Origin: Pedobacter arcticus A12 | GTDB lineage: Bacteria > Bacteroidota > Bacteroidia > Sphingobacteriales > Sphingobacteriaceae | Assembly (NCBI RefSeq): GCF_000302595.1 | Contig: NZ_JH947127.1 | Span: forward strand, 576,126 to 640,125 | Direction of reading: 5' to 3' | DNA: 64,000 nt | Shown: positions 53,585-62,408 of the stretch, in pieces | How the letters are laid out: every line of letters begins with the position of its first letter | Numbering within the stretch: position 1 is the first letter of the stretch | Made by a program: the position numbers and the translations under genes | The notes under the pieces: generated by a model | Seen by the model: the letters and a program-made list of their open reading frames with translations, nothing else | Database searches by the model: none | Told to the model about the DNA's origin: nothing

Positions 53585-54607
53585 TTACCTCCCCACAAAA
53601 TCCTCATCGCTCAAAGTTTTAATAAAAGAAATGATATCGTGTTTTTCTGTTTCTGTTAGCGGGATTCTGTTGCCGTTTGCTTTCAAAATAGGATCAAGGT
53701 TATCGGCATCTAAAACGCCATTGTCAAAATAATTCAGCACATCTATCAAAGCTGCAAACTGCCCGAAACTTCCGTAAGGTGCTGTAAATTCTGCATTCCG
53801 TAAAGAAGGTACCCGAAAGCTCCTATAATCGGAAGGAATTCCTGTCACTCTACTACGTCCTGCTTCTTCTGTACTTGGATTCAACGGAAAACCAACATTC
53901 CTAAAACTTTGGTCGGTAAACAGCCCCGTACTGTGGCAAGTGGCACATTTGTTTAAAAACGCTTGATAACCGCGTTTTTCAGTTTCGGTAAACACCTCGC
54001 CTTCATTTCTTTTTACTTTATCATATTTACTATTGGCAGAAATTAGGGTATATTCATATTGCGCAATACTTCGGTAAATGCGATCAGGAGTAATATTTAT
54101 ATCGCCAAAAGCTTTTTTAAACAGCTTTTGATACTCGCCACCCGCACTAATTTTACTGATCACCTCTACAATAGAAGAATTCATTTCTTCATGCGTAATA
54201 ATAGGGACTAAGGGCTGTTTTTCAAGCTGTAGCACATTGCCGTCCCAATTATAAAACTTCATAAACGCCATGTTCTGAACTGGAGGTGCATTACGCAAAC
54301 CCACCCGATCATAAACGCCTACACCTTTTGGGTGATGATCAGCAAAGGCATTTTCCTTTTGGTGACAGCTTCCGCATGAAATGGTATTTGCAACGCTGAA
54401 TCGTTTTTCGTTGAATAGTTTTTCACCTAACGCTACTCCAAATTTTGTGGGCTTATTCTGCGCTACTGAAGTATTCATCTCCGGAAAATCCGCAGGAACA
54501 GCTAAAGAAAGTTCTGGATTCTCTTCTACAATAGGTTCCACAATGTCAGCTTTATGACAAGCTATAAACAGGAAGAAAAGCACTAAAACTCCAAAAGTTT
54601 TTTTCAT
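53585..54607 (-). CDS. Dihaem cytochrome c peroxidase, MauG/MbnH type
   Basis: 340 aa lipoprotein-type signal (MKKTFGVLVLFFLFIAC, Cys17). Two haem-binding CxxCH motifs: CGSCH (Cys78-His82) and CATCH near residue 220. Further blocks PKGVGVYDRVGLRNAPPVQN and RVTGIPSDYRSFRVPSLRN are typical of this family. In the MbnH subgroup the enzyme oxidises a Trp of its partner MbnP. Here it is the last gene of a metal-related operon and sits next to an MbnP-like gene, which supports that subgroup. Confidence 0.85.
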   Translation of the reverse strand: MKKTFGVLVLFFLFIACHKADIVEPIVEENPELSLAVPADFPEMNTSVAQNKPTKFGVALGEKLFNEKRFSVANTISCGSCHQKENAFADHHPKGVGVYDRVGLRNAPPVQNMAFMKFYNWDGNVLQLEKQPLVPIITHEEMNSSIVEVISKISAGGEYQKLFKKAFGDINITPDRIYRSIAQYEYTLISANSKYDKVKRNEGEVFTETEKRGYQAFLNKCATCHSTGLFTDQSFRNVGFPLNPSTEEAGRSRVTGIPSDYRSFRVPSLRNAEFTAPYGSFGQFAALIDVLNYFDNGVLDADNLDPILKANGNRIPLTETEKHDIISFIKTLSDEDFVGR

Positions 54608-54634
54608 TTTAAAATGAATCTATCGGTGAATATT

Positions 54635-54672
54635 AAAAAAAAGAGCCCCCTGTTCGATGACTCTTTTTTATC
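54635..54672 (-). terminator. Terminator-like hairpin between the MbnP-like and peroxidase genes
   Basis: On the minus strand AAAGAG and CTCTTT pair around a ~17-base loop, followed by T-rich sequence. It could be an internal attenuator. Confidence 0.5.
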
Positions 54673-55538
54673 TTAGTTTTCTACATTGCTTATAGCAAAC
54701 ATTCCTTTAATATCGCTGGTTCCATCGCCACCTAAGTTATCAACAAACTTCACCATTTGATCTGCAGTATGGATATTGGGTGTGGCATTATCTCCCATTC
54801 CGGTTCCTGTTTTCAACGTAAGTGTATTTGTTTTTCCACTCAACAATTTATCAAAATCTGCATAGATGGTAATTTTTGGAACTTTGCGACCTACCACGGC
54901 ATTCGTTGTTAAATCCAACACAATTTCTCGGTAGGCATCCACACCTTGTGTATAGGCGCCCGCAGTTCCTTCAATGGTGCTTCCGGTATGGATAGACATT
55001 TCTTTATTGTCGGCTTCATAAAAGCCCTCCAGCTTAGTAAAACGATAACCCGTTCCCCACTCCCACATCATTTTGGTATCATTTGCACCAGTGGCTACAT
55101 AAAATTTAGGGAATTTTACTTGATCCAAAGTATTTAACTCTCGTTTTATCCCTAAGCCGAATTTAATCTGTTTATACGCTCCAGCAGGTATATTGCTAAG
55201 TACATAATCCAAAGTTTGCGGTTTGGCCTGGTTAACCACCGTTGCTCCTTTATCTAGGTCGTTCACATGGTACGGAAACTCAGTACCGTCTGCTTTTACC
55301 AAACGGATGTTACTAATCACGTATTTTAATTCTGATAGGTGATGAACTTGTCCCTTAGCAGAAGTATTTACCGTAGCGCTGTAGAGGTAGCACCGCCAAG
55401 AACAATGGCATTGGTTTTAAACGTATTGTTAAAGTGTAAAGTTAGGTTATTGGCTACTGGGATTTTATCATCCTTACTACACGATATTAAAGCTGATGTT
55501 GCAAGCGTTAAGAAAAAGATTTGTTTTAATTTTTCCAT
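54673..55538 (-). pseudogene. MbnP-like metal-associated lipoprotein, frameshifted as read
   Basis: The gene starts at ATG 55538 with a lipoprotein signal (MEKLKQIFFLTLATSALISC, Cys20) and continues DKIPVANNLTLHFNNTFKTN. Near 55380 the frame must shift; the remaining ~220 codons are open in another frame (VNTSAKGQVHHLSELKYVIS onward). One base appears to be missing in CTCTACAGCGC. The rest is intact: MMWEWGTGYRFTKLEGFYEA holds the Trp that MbnH-type enzymes modify in this family. If the lesion is a sequencing error the protein is ~288 aa. Copper is the metal linked to this family. Confidence 0.72.
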
Positions 55539-55596
55539 TTTTTTATTGTTGTAAATTTTATGCTTTTATAATTTCTAATGGTGATTGTTGATGTAC

Positions 55597-55962
55597 TCAA
55601 ACAAACCAAGGCGGTGGCAAAATCACTTCTTGACCGGGTTCTTCATAGGCAATCTGCTGATAAGAATAGTCTGCCGTCCTAATTTCCGTTACCAGATTTT
55701 TCACCTCAAACAAAGGAATCGGGAAAAACAACATATCCACTCCTTTAAAGGTTGGAACGGTGGAATCTTTACTTTCAGCATCTTGCAATTTCTTTTTTAA
55801 ATGACAAGCGCCGTGGCATTGCAATTCCGGAGCATTTTTGTTAATGCAAAACCGTTGTTCTATAGCATCTTGGTTCAGTTTAAAGCACACGATCATAAAG
55901 GCTTGCTGAAACACCATCAGCAAGGATAAAACCACTACAACAACGCTAAAAACTCGCTTCAT
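55597..55962 (-). CDS. Small membrane-anchored three-cysteine protein
   Basis: 121 aa. One N-terminal hydrophobic segment (~3-24) precedes FCINKNAPELQCHGACHLKK, with Cys-x(10)-Cys-x(3)-Cys spacing by eye, and a C-terminal segment ending LPPPWFV. The same motif occurs in the protein at 59064. It lies between the TonB receptor and the MbnP-like gene, starting 1 base from the receptor stop. A metal-binding role is inferred. Confidence 0.65.
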   Translation of the reverse strand: MKRVFSVVVVVLSLLMVFQQAFMIVCFKLNQDAIEQRFCINKNAPELQCHGACHLKKKLQDAESKDSTVPTFKGVDMLFFPIPLFEVKNLVTEIRTADYSYQQIAYEEPGQEVILPPPWFV

Positions 55963-55963
55963 T

Positions 55964-57946
55964 TTAAAAATTGACTTTCAAGGAAGTGAAAATATTTCGT
56001 CCCATCCTTGGGATATTTCCCCAATCTGCATAAGTGCTGTATTGTTTGTTCAGCAAGTTTTCTGCACCAACCTGTATAACAGGTTTAAGTTTCTTAAAAC
56101 TGAAAGTGTAATCCGCAGAAATATTCCAAGTCACGTAAGCTGGCGTTTCGTCCTCGCCATATTGCGGACTGTAATTATTCTGCGTAAAATCGCCGTTCAA
56201 TGCGGTTTGCAAACTGATTTTGTTTTTCACATAACGAAGACTGGTTTGGTAACTCAAAGGTCTGATGAAAGGCAAAGTCTGGTCTTGCTCGTCTACCGCG
56301 TGGGCATAAGTTAGCGTTCCTTTCCAGCGTAAATCATCCGAAAAATTATAGTGCGTGTTCAATGATAGGTTGAAAATTTTAGCGTGATCTAAGAAAGTAT
56401 AACCTTTTACGCCTACCGATTGGTAATTCATCGGGCTTCCTAAACTTAAAATTCTGCCGATGATGTAATTCTCGATATAGAAATAATTGACCTTAGCTTG
56501 GATGCCCATTTTTTCTTTGGTAAAACCTGCGCTCGCATTGGCCTCGTAAGAAACCTCATTCTTTAAATTTGGGTTTCCGATGTAATCGTAACGATCAAAA
56601 CTATTGTAGATGTAATATCCGTATCCTTCGGAAACAGAAGGCGCCCGATGTCCATATCCTGTTCCAACAGAAAAATCAAACTCATTAATGTGGAGCTGAT
56701 AACTGGCATGTAAACCTGGCAATATTCTGGTTTTGCTTTGGGATGCTCCGGGATGGAAAATCCAGTTGAACTCCACATATTTTGAGTGGTTATAATTCAA
56801 ACCCAAAGTTACTCCAAAATTTACCTGACTTCTTTCCGAAACTTCCAAAGAATTGTTCATAGAAAGTCCGGCGAAACGAGTAGAAACCCAAGGCCAGCTG
56901 TAAGCAAACATGGTTCGCTTGTTTCTGTCCTGTGGGTACATCCGCATTTCTGCGATAGATAAATTATCGTAGGCATTGAGCTGAATCTCTGAAGAATAGT
57001 TTCCTTTTTTAAGATTTACCTTCGAAATTAAACCGTAGGTGGTGCTCCAACCCGGCATATCCATGTGTACTAAATTTTCGGGACGCGTGGTGTCATCCAT
57101 GTAATGTTCAATGGCGTTAAAATAAAGCTTGGTATCCCATACTTTCACTAACCCTTCTTCAAATAATTTCTTGTAAGCAACTGAAGTAATAATTGCCCTA
57201 GAAAGCCACAAATCCATCGGAAGTGCAGGAAACCCTACATCATTTGCCTGGTCATAAATGGCATCTACTCTTAAACAAGATAGCGGACTTGCTTTTAAAG
57301 CCAAACCCACAGATGAATTGAATTTTTGGTATTGAGAATGGTTTACTTTGTTGTTATTTCCGTCGTAATAATTGCCCGCTTTCCTGAAAGAAACACTGCC
57401 ATCTGCTACAAACTTTTGTGAGGAGTAAGATGCATTTCCTAAATTAAATAGCTGATTGTTATTGAACTCAAAGCCACTTTGGTAAGTGCCGTTTACTTTC
57501 TTTTCCATCCCGAACGGCGTACTTTTTCTTTTTAAATCAATGCTTCCTGCAACCGTTGCCCCATGCATACTTCCTTCCTGCCCAGATTTTATATCAATTG
57601 TAGAAAGGTTGTTGCTTTCCACGTAAGACGTAATTGGATCCATTTTATCTGTACAAGCTCCGAACAAATGCATTCCATCTATAGTTAGCGTAGAACGTTC
57701 GGAACTCATGTTATTAAGCAAAGGTTCCCATGCATACGCACCACGTTTAATAAAACTTATATTTTCAGAAGATGCCAAAAACTCATCAACCGAAACTGCC
57801 ATCTTTAGCTCCGTTTCAATTTTTCTTTTTGCAGTTCCAATTACTTTAACTTCTTTAAGAAGTCTTGTACTGTCGCTTTGCAGTGGAGCATTTTGTGCAT
57901 TTACATTTAATCCCAAAAACACCAAAACAATACTTAATATTTTCAT
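55964..57946 (-). CDS. TonB-dependent outer-membrane receptor
   Basis: 660 aa. Signal peptide (MKILSIVLVFLGLNVNAQ), a plug domain with ERSTLTIDGMHLFGACTDKM and GQEGSMHGATVAGSIDLKRK, and a 22-strand barrel ending in Phe (FTSLKVNF). It imports a metal complex or small ligand; by context this is probably copper. No carboxypeptidase-like N-terminal domain is present, so it is not SusC-like. It follows the FixH-like lipoprotein gene by 5 bases. Confidence 0.85.
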   Translation of the reverse strand: MKILSIVLVFLGLNVNAQNAPLQSDSTRLLKEVKVIGTAKRKIETELKMAVSVDEFLASSENISFIKRGAYAWEPLLNNMSSERSTLTIDGMHLFGACTDKMDPITSYVESNNLSTIDIKSGQEGSMHGATVAGSIDLKRKSTPFGMEKKVNGTYQSGFEFNNNQLFNLGNASYSSQKFVADGSVSFRKAGNYYDGNNNKVNHSQYQKFNSSVGLALKASPLSCLRVDAIYDQANDVGFPALPMDLWLSRAIITSVAYKKLFEEGLVKVWDTKLYFNAIEHYMDDTTRPENLVHMDMPGWSTTYGLISKVNLKKGNYSSEIQLNAYDNLSIAEMRMYPQDRNKRTMFAYSWPWVSTRFAGLSMNNSLEVSERSQVNFGVTLGLNYNHSKYVEFNWIFHPGASQSKTRILPGLHASYQLHINEFDFSVGTGYGHRAPSVSEGYGYYIYNSFDRYDYIGNPNLKNEVSYEANASAGFTKEKMGIQAKVNYFYIENYIIGRILSLGSPMNYQSVGVKGYTFLDHAKIFNLSLNTHYNFSDDLRWKGTLTYAHAVDEQDQTLPFIRPLSYQTSLRYVKNKISLQTALNGDFTQNNYSPQYGEDETPAYVTWNISADYTFSFKKLKPVIQVGAENLLNKQYSTYADWGNIPRMGRNIFTSLKVNF

Positions 57947-57951
57947 AATTG

Positions 57952-58878
57952 CTAGAATAAAATATCAATAAATAAGTCGCTTTTGGCACCTTCTACTCCT
58001 GGTGTAAAATCTTTGGATACCTCGGTTCCTTTCAAGATTCTTCCATTTTTATTGAGTAGGATAAAGTTCAATGTCCAGTTCCCCGTCATGGTATAATTCA
58101 CCACCCCAGCGTATAAACCATCATTACGTTGGATCAAATCTCTATTATTGAGAGAGGAATGATTACCCATGGAAGGCTCTGGCATCCGCGGATCAAGCTG
58201 TAAAACATAGTCGCTTACTTCACTATAGGAAAACTGTGACGGATCTGGAAAAACTCCCGATGACGGATTGCTAGGTTTATTGTTTTTGTAAATACCAGCA
58301 ATCAATTGGTTTTCGGCAATTTTTGGCTTTTGCGGAGCTACTATCGCAATAAAATACTGTTCCTCATCTTTCCCAGTAAATGCTGTCATGCTTAGGTTTT
58401 TGTTGGTTTGCTCCTTTACAGAAATATTTTGTTTCAGCGAGTAGCTTTGACCATTAATAGTAAAACTGAGGTATAAGTCCCAATTTTCATTGGTCTTGCT
58501 TTCTTTCGTGAATACCGCATAACCAGAATAATATTGACTATCCGCTTGGTAGTCCAAACTGTAGCTGTGCGGACAGGAAATAGTTTGCCCATTAGCAGTT
58601 GTGATAATTGGCAAAAAAGTCACGTTAGATGCTTTTACTTCGATATGAGTTTGTTTATCGGTGATCTTCAAACGGATTTCGTTATAGCCTTTGTAAAAAG
58701 TTCCGTTTAAAGCTTCAATACTGATAGCGTAGCCTGAATTAGTAATGGCGACAGCTTCTTTAAACTCATAATGTTCGGTAACTACGGTATTTATTTCTGC
58801 TTCGTAATCCGTCTTTTTTTTTGTACAAGACGCTACCACAAAGCATAATGCCGTGAGAAAAAATAATATTTTTTTCAT
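57952..58878 (-). CDS. FixH-like lipoprotein of the metal locus
   Basis: 308 aa with lipobox (MKKILFFLTALCFVVASC, Cys18). The body is beta-rich with repeated immunoglobulin-like features; YAGVVNYTMTGNWTLNFILL near the C-terminus resembles the FixH-type pattern. Two HS-type histidines (SCPHSYSL) may bind metal. First gene of the leftward unit FixH-like, TonB receptor, three-Cys protein, MbnP-like. Role inferred. Confidence 0.65.
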   Translation of the reverse strand: MKKILFFLTALCFVVASCTKKKTDYEAEINTVVTEHYEFKEAVAITNSGYAISIEALNGTFYKGYNEIRLKITDKQTHIEVKASNVTFLPIITTANGQTISCPHSYSLDYQADSQYYSGYAVFTKESKTNENWDLYLSFTINGQSYSLKQNISVKEQTNKNLSMTAFTGKDEEQYFIAIVAPQKPKIAENQLIAGIYKNNKPSNPSSGVFPDPSQFSYSEVSDYVLQLDPRMPEPSMGNHSSLNNRDLIQRNDGLYAGVVNYTMTGNWTLNFILLNKNGRILKGTEVSKDFTPGVEGAKSDLFIDILF

Positions 58879-59063
58879 GATGAAACATTGTATAATGAAT
58901 AATGGAAGGAAAAACCAGTAGGCGTATCAATAGCATTAAAAAAGAAACAACACAGTTTGTGTCAATCTAAAATTGCCATTTGCTTAAAACAACAGATTAT
59001 GCTAATCTTTTATCAAATTGCTAAGACAAAGAAATATCAATTGAACTAATGATCTAAAAACAC

Positions 59064-59456
59064 TTAAGCTGCTACTACTGGGATGAAATCGCTAACGGGA
59101 GGGCGAAATATGGAAGTATGGTAGTTAAATCTGTAACCAATTAGATAAGGTGAAAATTGGCTTTCGTTAATTTCTTCTTTTGGTGTATACAGGTTAATGG
59201 TATAGCATTCATTATGTATATAAAATGCACTATATTCATAAGCTACCAAATTCTTTTTTGCTTGCTTCTCGTCTTGTTGTTTCATTTTCTTCATGAAAAC
59301 ACATTGACCGTTACAATGAAGCTGAGGTTTATCTTTATTTACACATTTTGCGATATATTCTGTTAAATGCCCCTGATATTCTACCGTCATAACACTGTAA
59401 TACAAAGACTGGAGTGTCAGCGTAAATAATAGAATATATGTGCAAAGAATTCTCAA
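59064..59456 (-). CDS. Small three-cysteine membrane-anchored protein 2
   Basis: 130 aa. One N-terminal hydrophobic segment (~4-22) precedes KCVNKDKPQLHCNGQCVFMK, the same motif as in the 55597-55962 protein. The C-terminal part (IGYRFNYHTSIFRPPVSDFI) also ends in a proline-rich stretch. It lies upstream of the metal operon, transcribed in the same direction. Probably a paralogue. Confidence 0.65.
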   Translation of the reverse strand: MRILCTYILLFTLTLQSLYYSVMTVEYQGHLTEYIAKCVNKDKPQLHCNGQCVFMKKMKQQDEKQAKKNLVAYEYSAFYIHNECYTINLYTPKEEINESQFSPYLIGYRFNYHTSIFRPPVSDFIPVVAA

Positions 59457-59718
59457 GATCTATTTTATCTACTTTAAAGAAACTGTTGGACAAATCTATG
59501 AAAAATATCTTTCGCACAAATGGTAGGCCTCACTATTATAACGATTTATTCAAGCTTTTAATGCAAGACGTCAAATATGCGGATACTGGAAAGCGCTCAA
59601 AGAAATAGTACATGTACAGAAATATTTCTTCGCTTATAGCGATACAAATACCGCCGTTTATATTGCGCAAATATAAATGGTTTAAATTTTGCTTTAAATT
59701 ATTCACAAAACAAACAGA

Positions 59719-59907
59719 ATGACAAGCAAAAAAGACAGACAGTCTATTCAAAAAAGCAAAAAACTCATCAAACAACAGGTTGAAGAAACTAAAAAATTAG
59801 ATCTAGGTTTAGATGCTGACAGGTCTTCTGAACCGCAAAAACAGCAAAAGTCTATTTTTAATGGATTTCTGAACAAAGAGGAACTCCCTCCTTTGGATGA
59901 CAAATAA
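59719..59907 (+). CDS. Small charged hypothetical protein
   Basis: 62 aa, Lys/Gln/Asp-rich, no membrane segment. It is followed after 36 bases by the TUDOR-like small protein. The composition looks like a small cytosolic protein; no family recognised. Confidence 0.45.
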   Translation: MTSKKDRQSIQKSKKLIKQQVEETKKLDLGLDADRSSEPQKQQKSIFNGFLNKEELPPLDDK

Positions 59908-59943
59908 AACCCAGATGATGACCTTATTATTTATACGATAATT

Positions 59944-60156
59944 ATGAGTAAAGAATATAAAACAGGAGACCATGTAAGCTGGAATTCAGAAGCAGGCCGA
60001 GTTAGCGGAAAAATCATAAAAGTGCATATCCGAGATTTCGACTATAAAGGCTATACTCACCATGCAAGCAAAAACGATCCACAATATGAAATTAAAAGCG
60101 ACAAAACCAACCATATTGCAGCGCATAAAGGAAGTGCTTTAACAAAACTGGACTAA
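59944..60156 (+). CDS. DUF2945 (HVA1/TUDOR-like) small protein
   Basis: 70 aa. YKTGDHVSWNSEAGRVSGKI followed by a beta strand (YEIKSDKTNHIAAHKGSAL) is the signature of the small HVA1/DUF2945 TUDOR-like domain. The role is unknown; stress association is reported for the family. Confidence 0.8.
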   Translation: MSKEYKTGDHVSWNSEAGRVSGKIIKVHIRDFDYKGYTHHASKNDPQYEIKSDKTNHIAAHKGSALTKLD

Positions 60157-60602
60157 TTGCACACTCAACGTCACCCAGCAAATACCATCGTTAGTAATAG
60201 AACAAAGTTCTGTAAACAGAAAGGTCTTATTTCACCTTTCAACGTCATAATTGCTATCAAATTCTTTTAAAATCAGATAATTCTCTATTTTTATAAAAAA
60301 ACAGATTCACACATGAACTTAGCTGCTTTTTTATATAAAAACACCTGTGCGCTAAACTTTATTTGTTTATCGACACACGTTCTTGATCGTTCTTTTCTGA
60401 AGAGCAATAAGGACTTTATAAATTAATCCCTGCTAAATCTCAAGGCAGGGTACCTCCTCCAACATTTTTCGTAAAATTAAATACTACGGCTTTAAGCGGT
60501 TTTCTTGTATTTGACAGGAATATCCATCAATTGGATATACTTTTCAATTTGGGATGCATCTAAGAAAATGAGCAAGGCCAATACCATATAAAAAACAATA
60601 AC
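60157..60602. other. Intergenic region without a gene
   Basis: 446 AT-rich bases. Nothing beyond short inverted repeats (GGTCTTATTTCACC and similar) is evident. It should contain the promoter of the Gre-domain gene. Confidence 0.5.
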
Positions 60603-61004
60603 ATGTCAGAAAATATCATCGAAGAAAATCCAAAACACATTATTTTAACAACCGGTGTCTACGATTTAATCAAAGATCACATCAGAAAGAGAAAAGTAAC
60701 ACCAACAGAAGAGGCAGTACTAACACTACAATTAAAACACGCCGAACAAGTATTAAGAAAAGATTTGCCTGCAGATGTTGTTACTGTTGATACGGTTGTT
60801 ACCATCAAAAACCATAGTACAAACGAAGAAAAAACGTACTCATTTGTTGGCCCGGATAAAGCAAGAAGAAAAAACAATACTGAATCTATTTTAACTAAAA
60901 TTGGTTTAGCACTAGTAGGTTGTAAAGAAGGTGATAAAGTTAACTGGGTTTTAGATGGCGAGCAAAGTGAGGTTGAAGTTCTCTCTGTTAAAAGAGTTGC
61001 ATAA
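60603..61004 (+). CDS. GreA/GreB C-terminal-domain protein
   Basis: 133 aa. The N-terminal half is helical (EEAVLTLQLKHAEQVLRKDL) but shorter than the GreA coiled coil. The C-terminal part (TYSFVGPDKARRKNNTESIL, then IGLALVGCKEGDKVNW) is the GreA/B FKBP-like domain. Such proteins, like Rnk, bind RNA polymerase near the secondary channel and modulate transcription. It has its own terminator. Confidence 0.8.
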   Translation: MSENIIEENPKHIILTTGVYDLIKDHIRKRKVTPTEEAVLTLQLKHAEQVLRKDLPADVVTVDTVVTIKNHSTNEEKTYSFVGPDKARRKNNTESILTKIGLALVGCKEGDKVNWVLDGEQSEVEVLSVKRVA

Positions 61005-61030
61005 ATAACAATCACCATATAATCAATTGA

Positions 61031-61070
61031 TCAGCGTTTTCTTCTTTAGAGGACGCTGATTTTTTTTTGG
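61031..61070 (+). terminator. Intrinsic terminator after the Gre-domain gene
   Basis: TCAGCGT and ACGCTGA pair around a ~14-base loop, followed by nine T. It ends the transcript 27 bases past the stop. Confidence 0.85.
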
Positions 61071-61136
61071 ATTGCATTTTTAAACGGGATAAACTTACTA
61101 GTCCTATATTATATAGCCTATCTAGCGCTCGATAAA

Positions 61137-61168
61137 CAAAAAAGCCTCACATTTCTGTGAGGCTTTTA
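61137..61168 (-). terminator. Terminator of tRNA-Asn
   Basis: On the minus strand AAAAGCCTCACA and TGTGAGGCTTTT pair around GAAA, followed by T. The hairpin is nearly the same as that behind the tRNA-Phe fragment. Confidence 0.85.
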
Positions 61169-61173
61169 TCTTG

Positions 61174-61247
61174 CTCCCAAGCCTGGACTCGAACCAGGGA
61201 CCCTCTGATTAACAGTCAGATGCTCTAACCAGCTGAGCTACTTAGGA
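61174..61247 (-). tRNA. tRNA-Asn (GTT)
   Basis: On the minus strand, 74 bases from TCCTAAG to CTTGGGA plus discriminator G. The acceptor stem pairs (one G-T), the D arm has AGCTCAGCTGGTTAGAGC, the anticodon loop is CTGTTAA (GTT) on a TCTGA/TCAGA stem, and the T arm is CCTGG TTCGAGT CCAGG. No CCA is encoded. Confidence 0.95.
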
Positions 61248-61353
61248 ATTTCTGGCTATTTCAAAAGCTTTTTAAGCCTCTGCCCTTTCGGGAGTGCAAT
61301 GTTCGGTATTTTAAATTAAATATGCAATATTTGTAAAAAAAAATTTAAAATTT

Positions 61354-62268
61354 ATGAGCTTAGTTGTTATAGGCACTGTAGCATTTGATGCTATAGAGAC
61401 TCCTTTCGGAAAAACGGACAAAATTTTAGGCGGAGCGGCCACTTATGCTAGTTTAGCAGCATCTTATCTTTATAAAAAAACAAAAATAGTTGCTGTTGTT
61501 GGCGATGATTTCCACAAAGAAGATATCAAAGAAATTGCGGATCACGGAATTAATGTTGAAGGATTACAGATAAAAGCTGGGGAAAAGTCTTTTTTTTGGT
61601 CGGGAAAGTACCATAACGACATGAATAGTAGGGATACCCTTGTTACTGAACTAAATGTGCTGGCCGATTTTGACCCTATCATTCCTGAATCTTATCAAGA
61701 CTGCGAATACCTAATGCTGGGCAACCTTACCCCGCAGATTCAACAAACGGTAATTAAAAGAATGCATAAACGCCCCAAGCTAATTGTAATGGACACCATG
61801 AACTTTTGGATGGACATTGCAATGGATGATTTGCTAGAGACCATCAAATTAGTAGATGTTTTAACCATTAATGATGCAGAGGCTCGCCAACTTTCTGGAG
61901 AATATTCTTTAGTAAAAGCGGCCAAAAAAATTCTTGGAATGGGACCTAAATTTTTAATCATCAAAAAAGGAGAGCATGGCGCACTTCTGTTCCATGGCGA
62001 TCAAATTTTCTCTGCTCCTGCCTTGCCTTTAGCAGAAGTGTTTGACCCAACAGGCGCAGGTGATACTTTTGCAGGCGGTTTTATTGGATACCTAGCAAAA
62101 GTTGGAACAATCAACTTTTCGAACATGAAAAACGCCATCATCTTTGGTTCTGCTTTAGCCTCTTTTTGCGTAGAAAAGTTTGGCACAGAGAAAATTAAAA
62201 ACCTAAGCCAGGATGAAATTGCCAGCCGAGTAAAAGAGTTTGTTAGCTTAAGTAGCTTTACAATATAA
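61354..62268 (+). CDS. PfkB-family sugar kinase
   Basis: 304 aa cytosolic kinase. KILGGAATYASLAASYL near residues 24-40 and DPTGAGDTFAGGFIGYLA (Asp231 on, catalytic Asp237) are the two PfkB signatures. The rest is the ribokinase fold. It phosphorylates a sugar or nucleoside; the substrate is not clear. A terminator follows. Confidence 0.9.
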   Translation: MSLVVIGTVAFDAIETPFGKTDKILGGAATYASLAASYLYKKTKIVAVVGDDFHKEDIKEIADHGINVEGLQIKAGEKSFFWSGKYHNDMNSRDTLVTELNVLADFDPIIPESYQDCEYLMLGNLTPQIQQTVIKRMHKRPKLIVMDTMNFWMDIAMDDLLETIKLVDVLTINDAEARQLSGEYSLVKAAKKILGMGPKFLIIKKGEHGALLFHGDQIFSAPALPLAEVFDPTGAGDTFAGGFIGYLAKVGTINFSNMKNAIIFGSALASFCVEKFGTEKIKNLSQDEIASRVKEFVSLSSFTI

Positions 62269-62294
62269 AACTTAAAAACACATCCATAACAATA

Positions 62295-62328
62295 GAACTG
62301 TTGTCCATAAGGCAACGGTTTTTTTATT
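62295..62328 (+). terminator. Intrinsic terminator after the PfkB gene
   Basis: AACTGTTG and CAACGGTT pair (one G-T) around TCCATAAGG, followed by seven T. Confidence 0.8.
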
Positions 62329-62408
62329 AAAAAAGATTAACTTAAGTCTAACAAAAACATTTATCTTTAGGTACTTGCTTCATTACTCATTCTTTGTCGA
62401 GTTATTTT

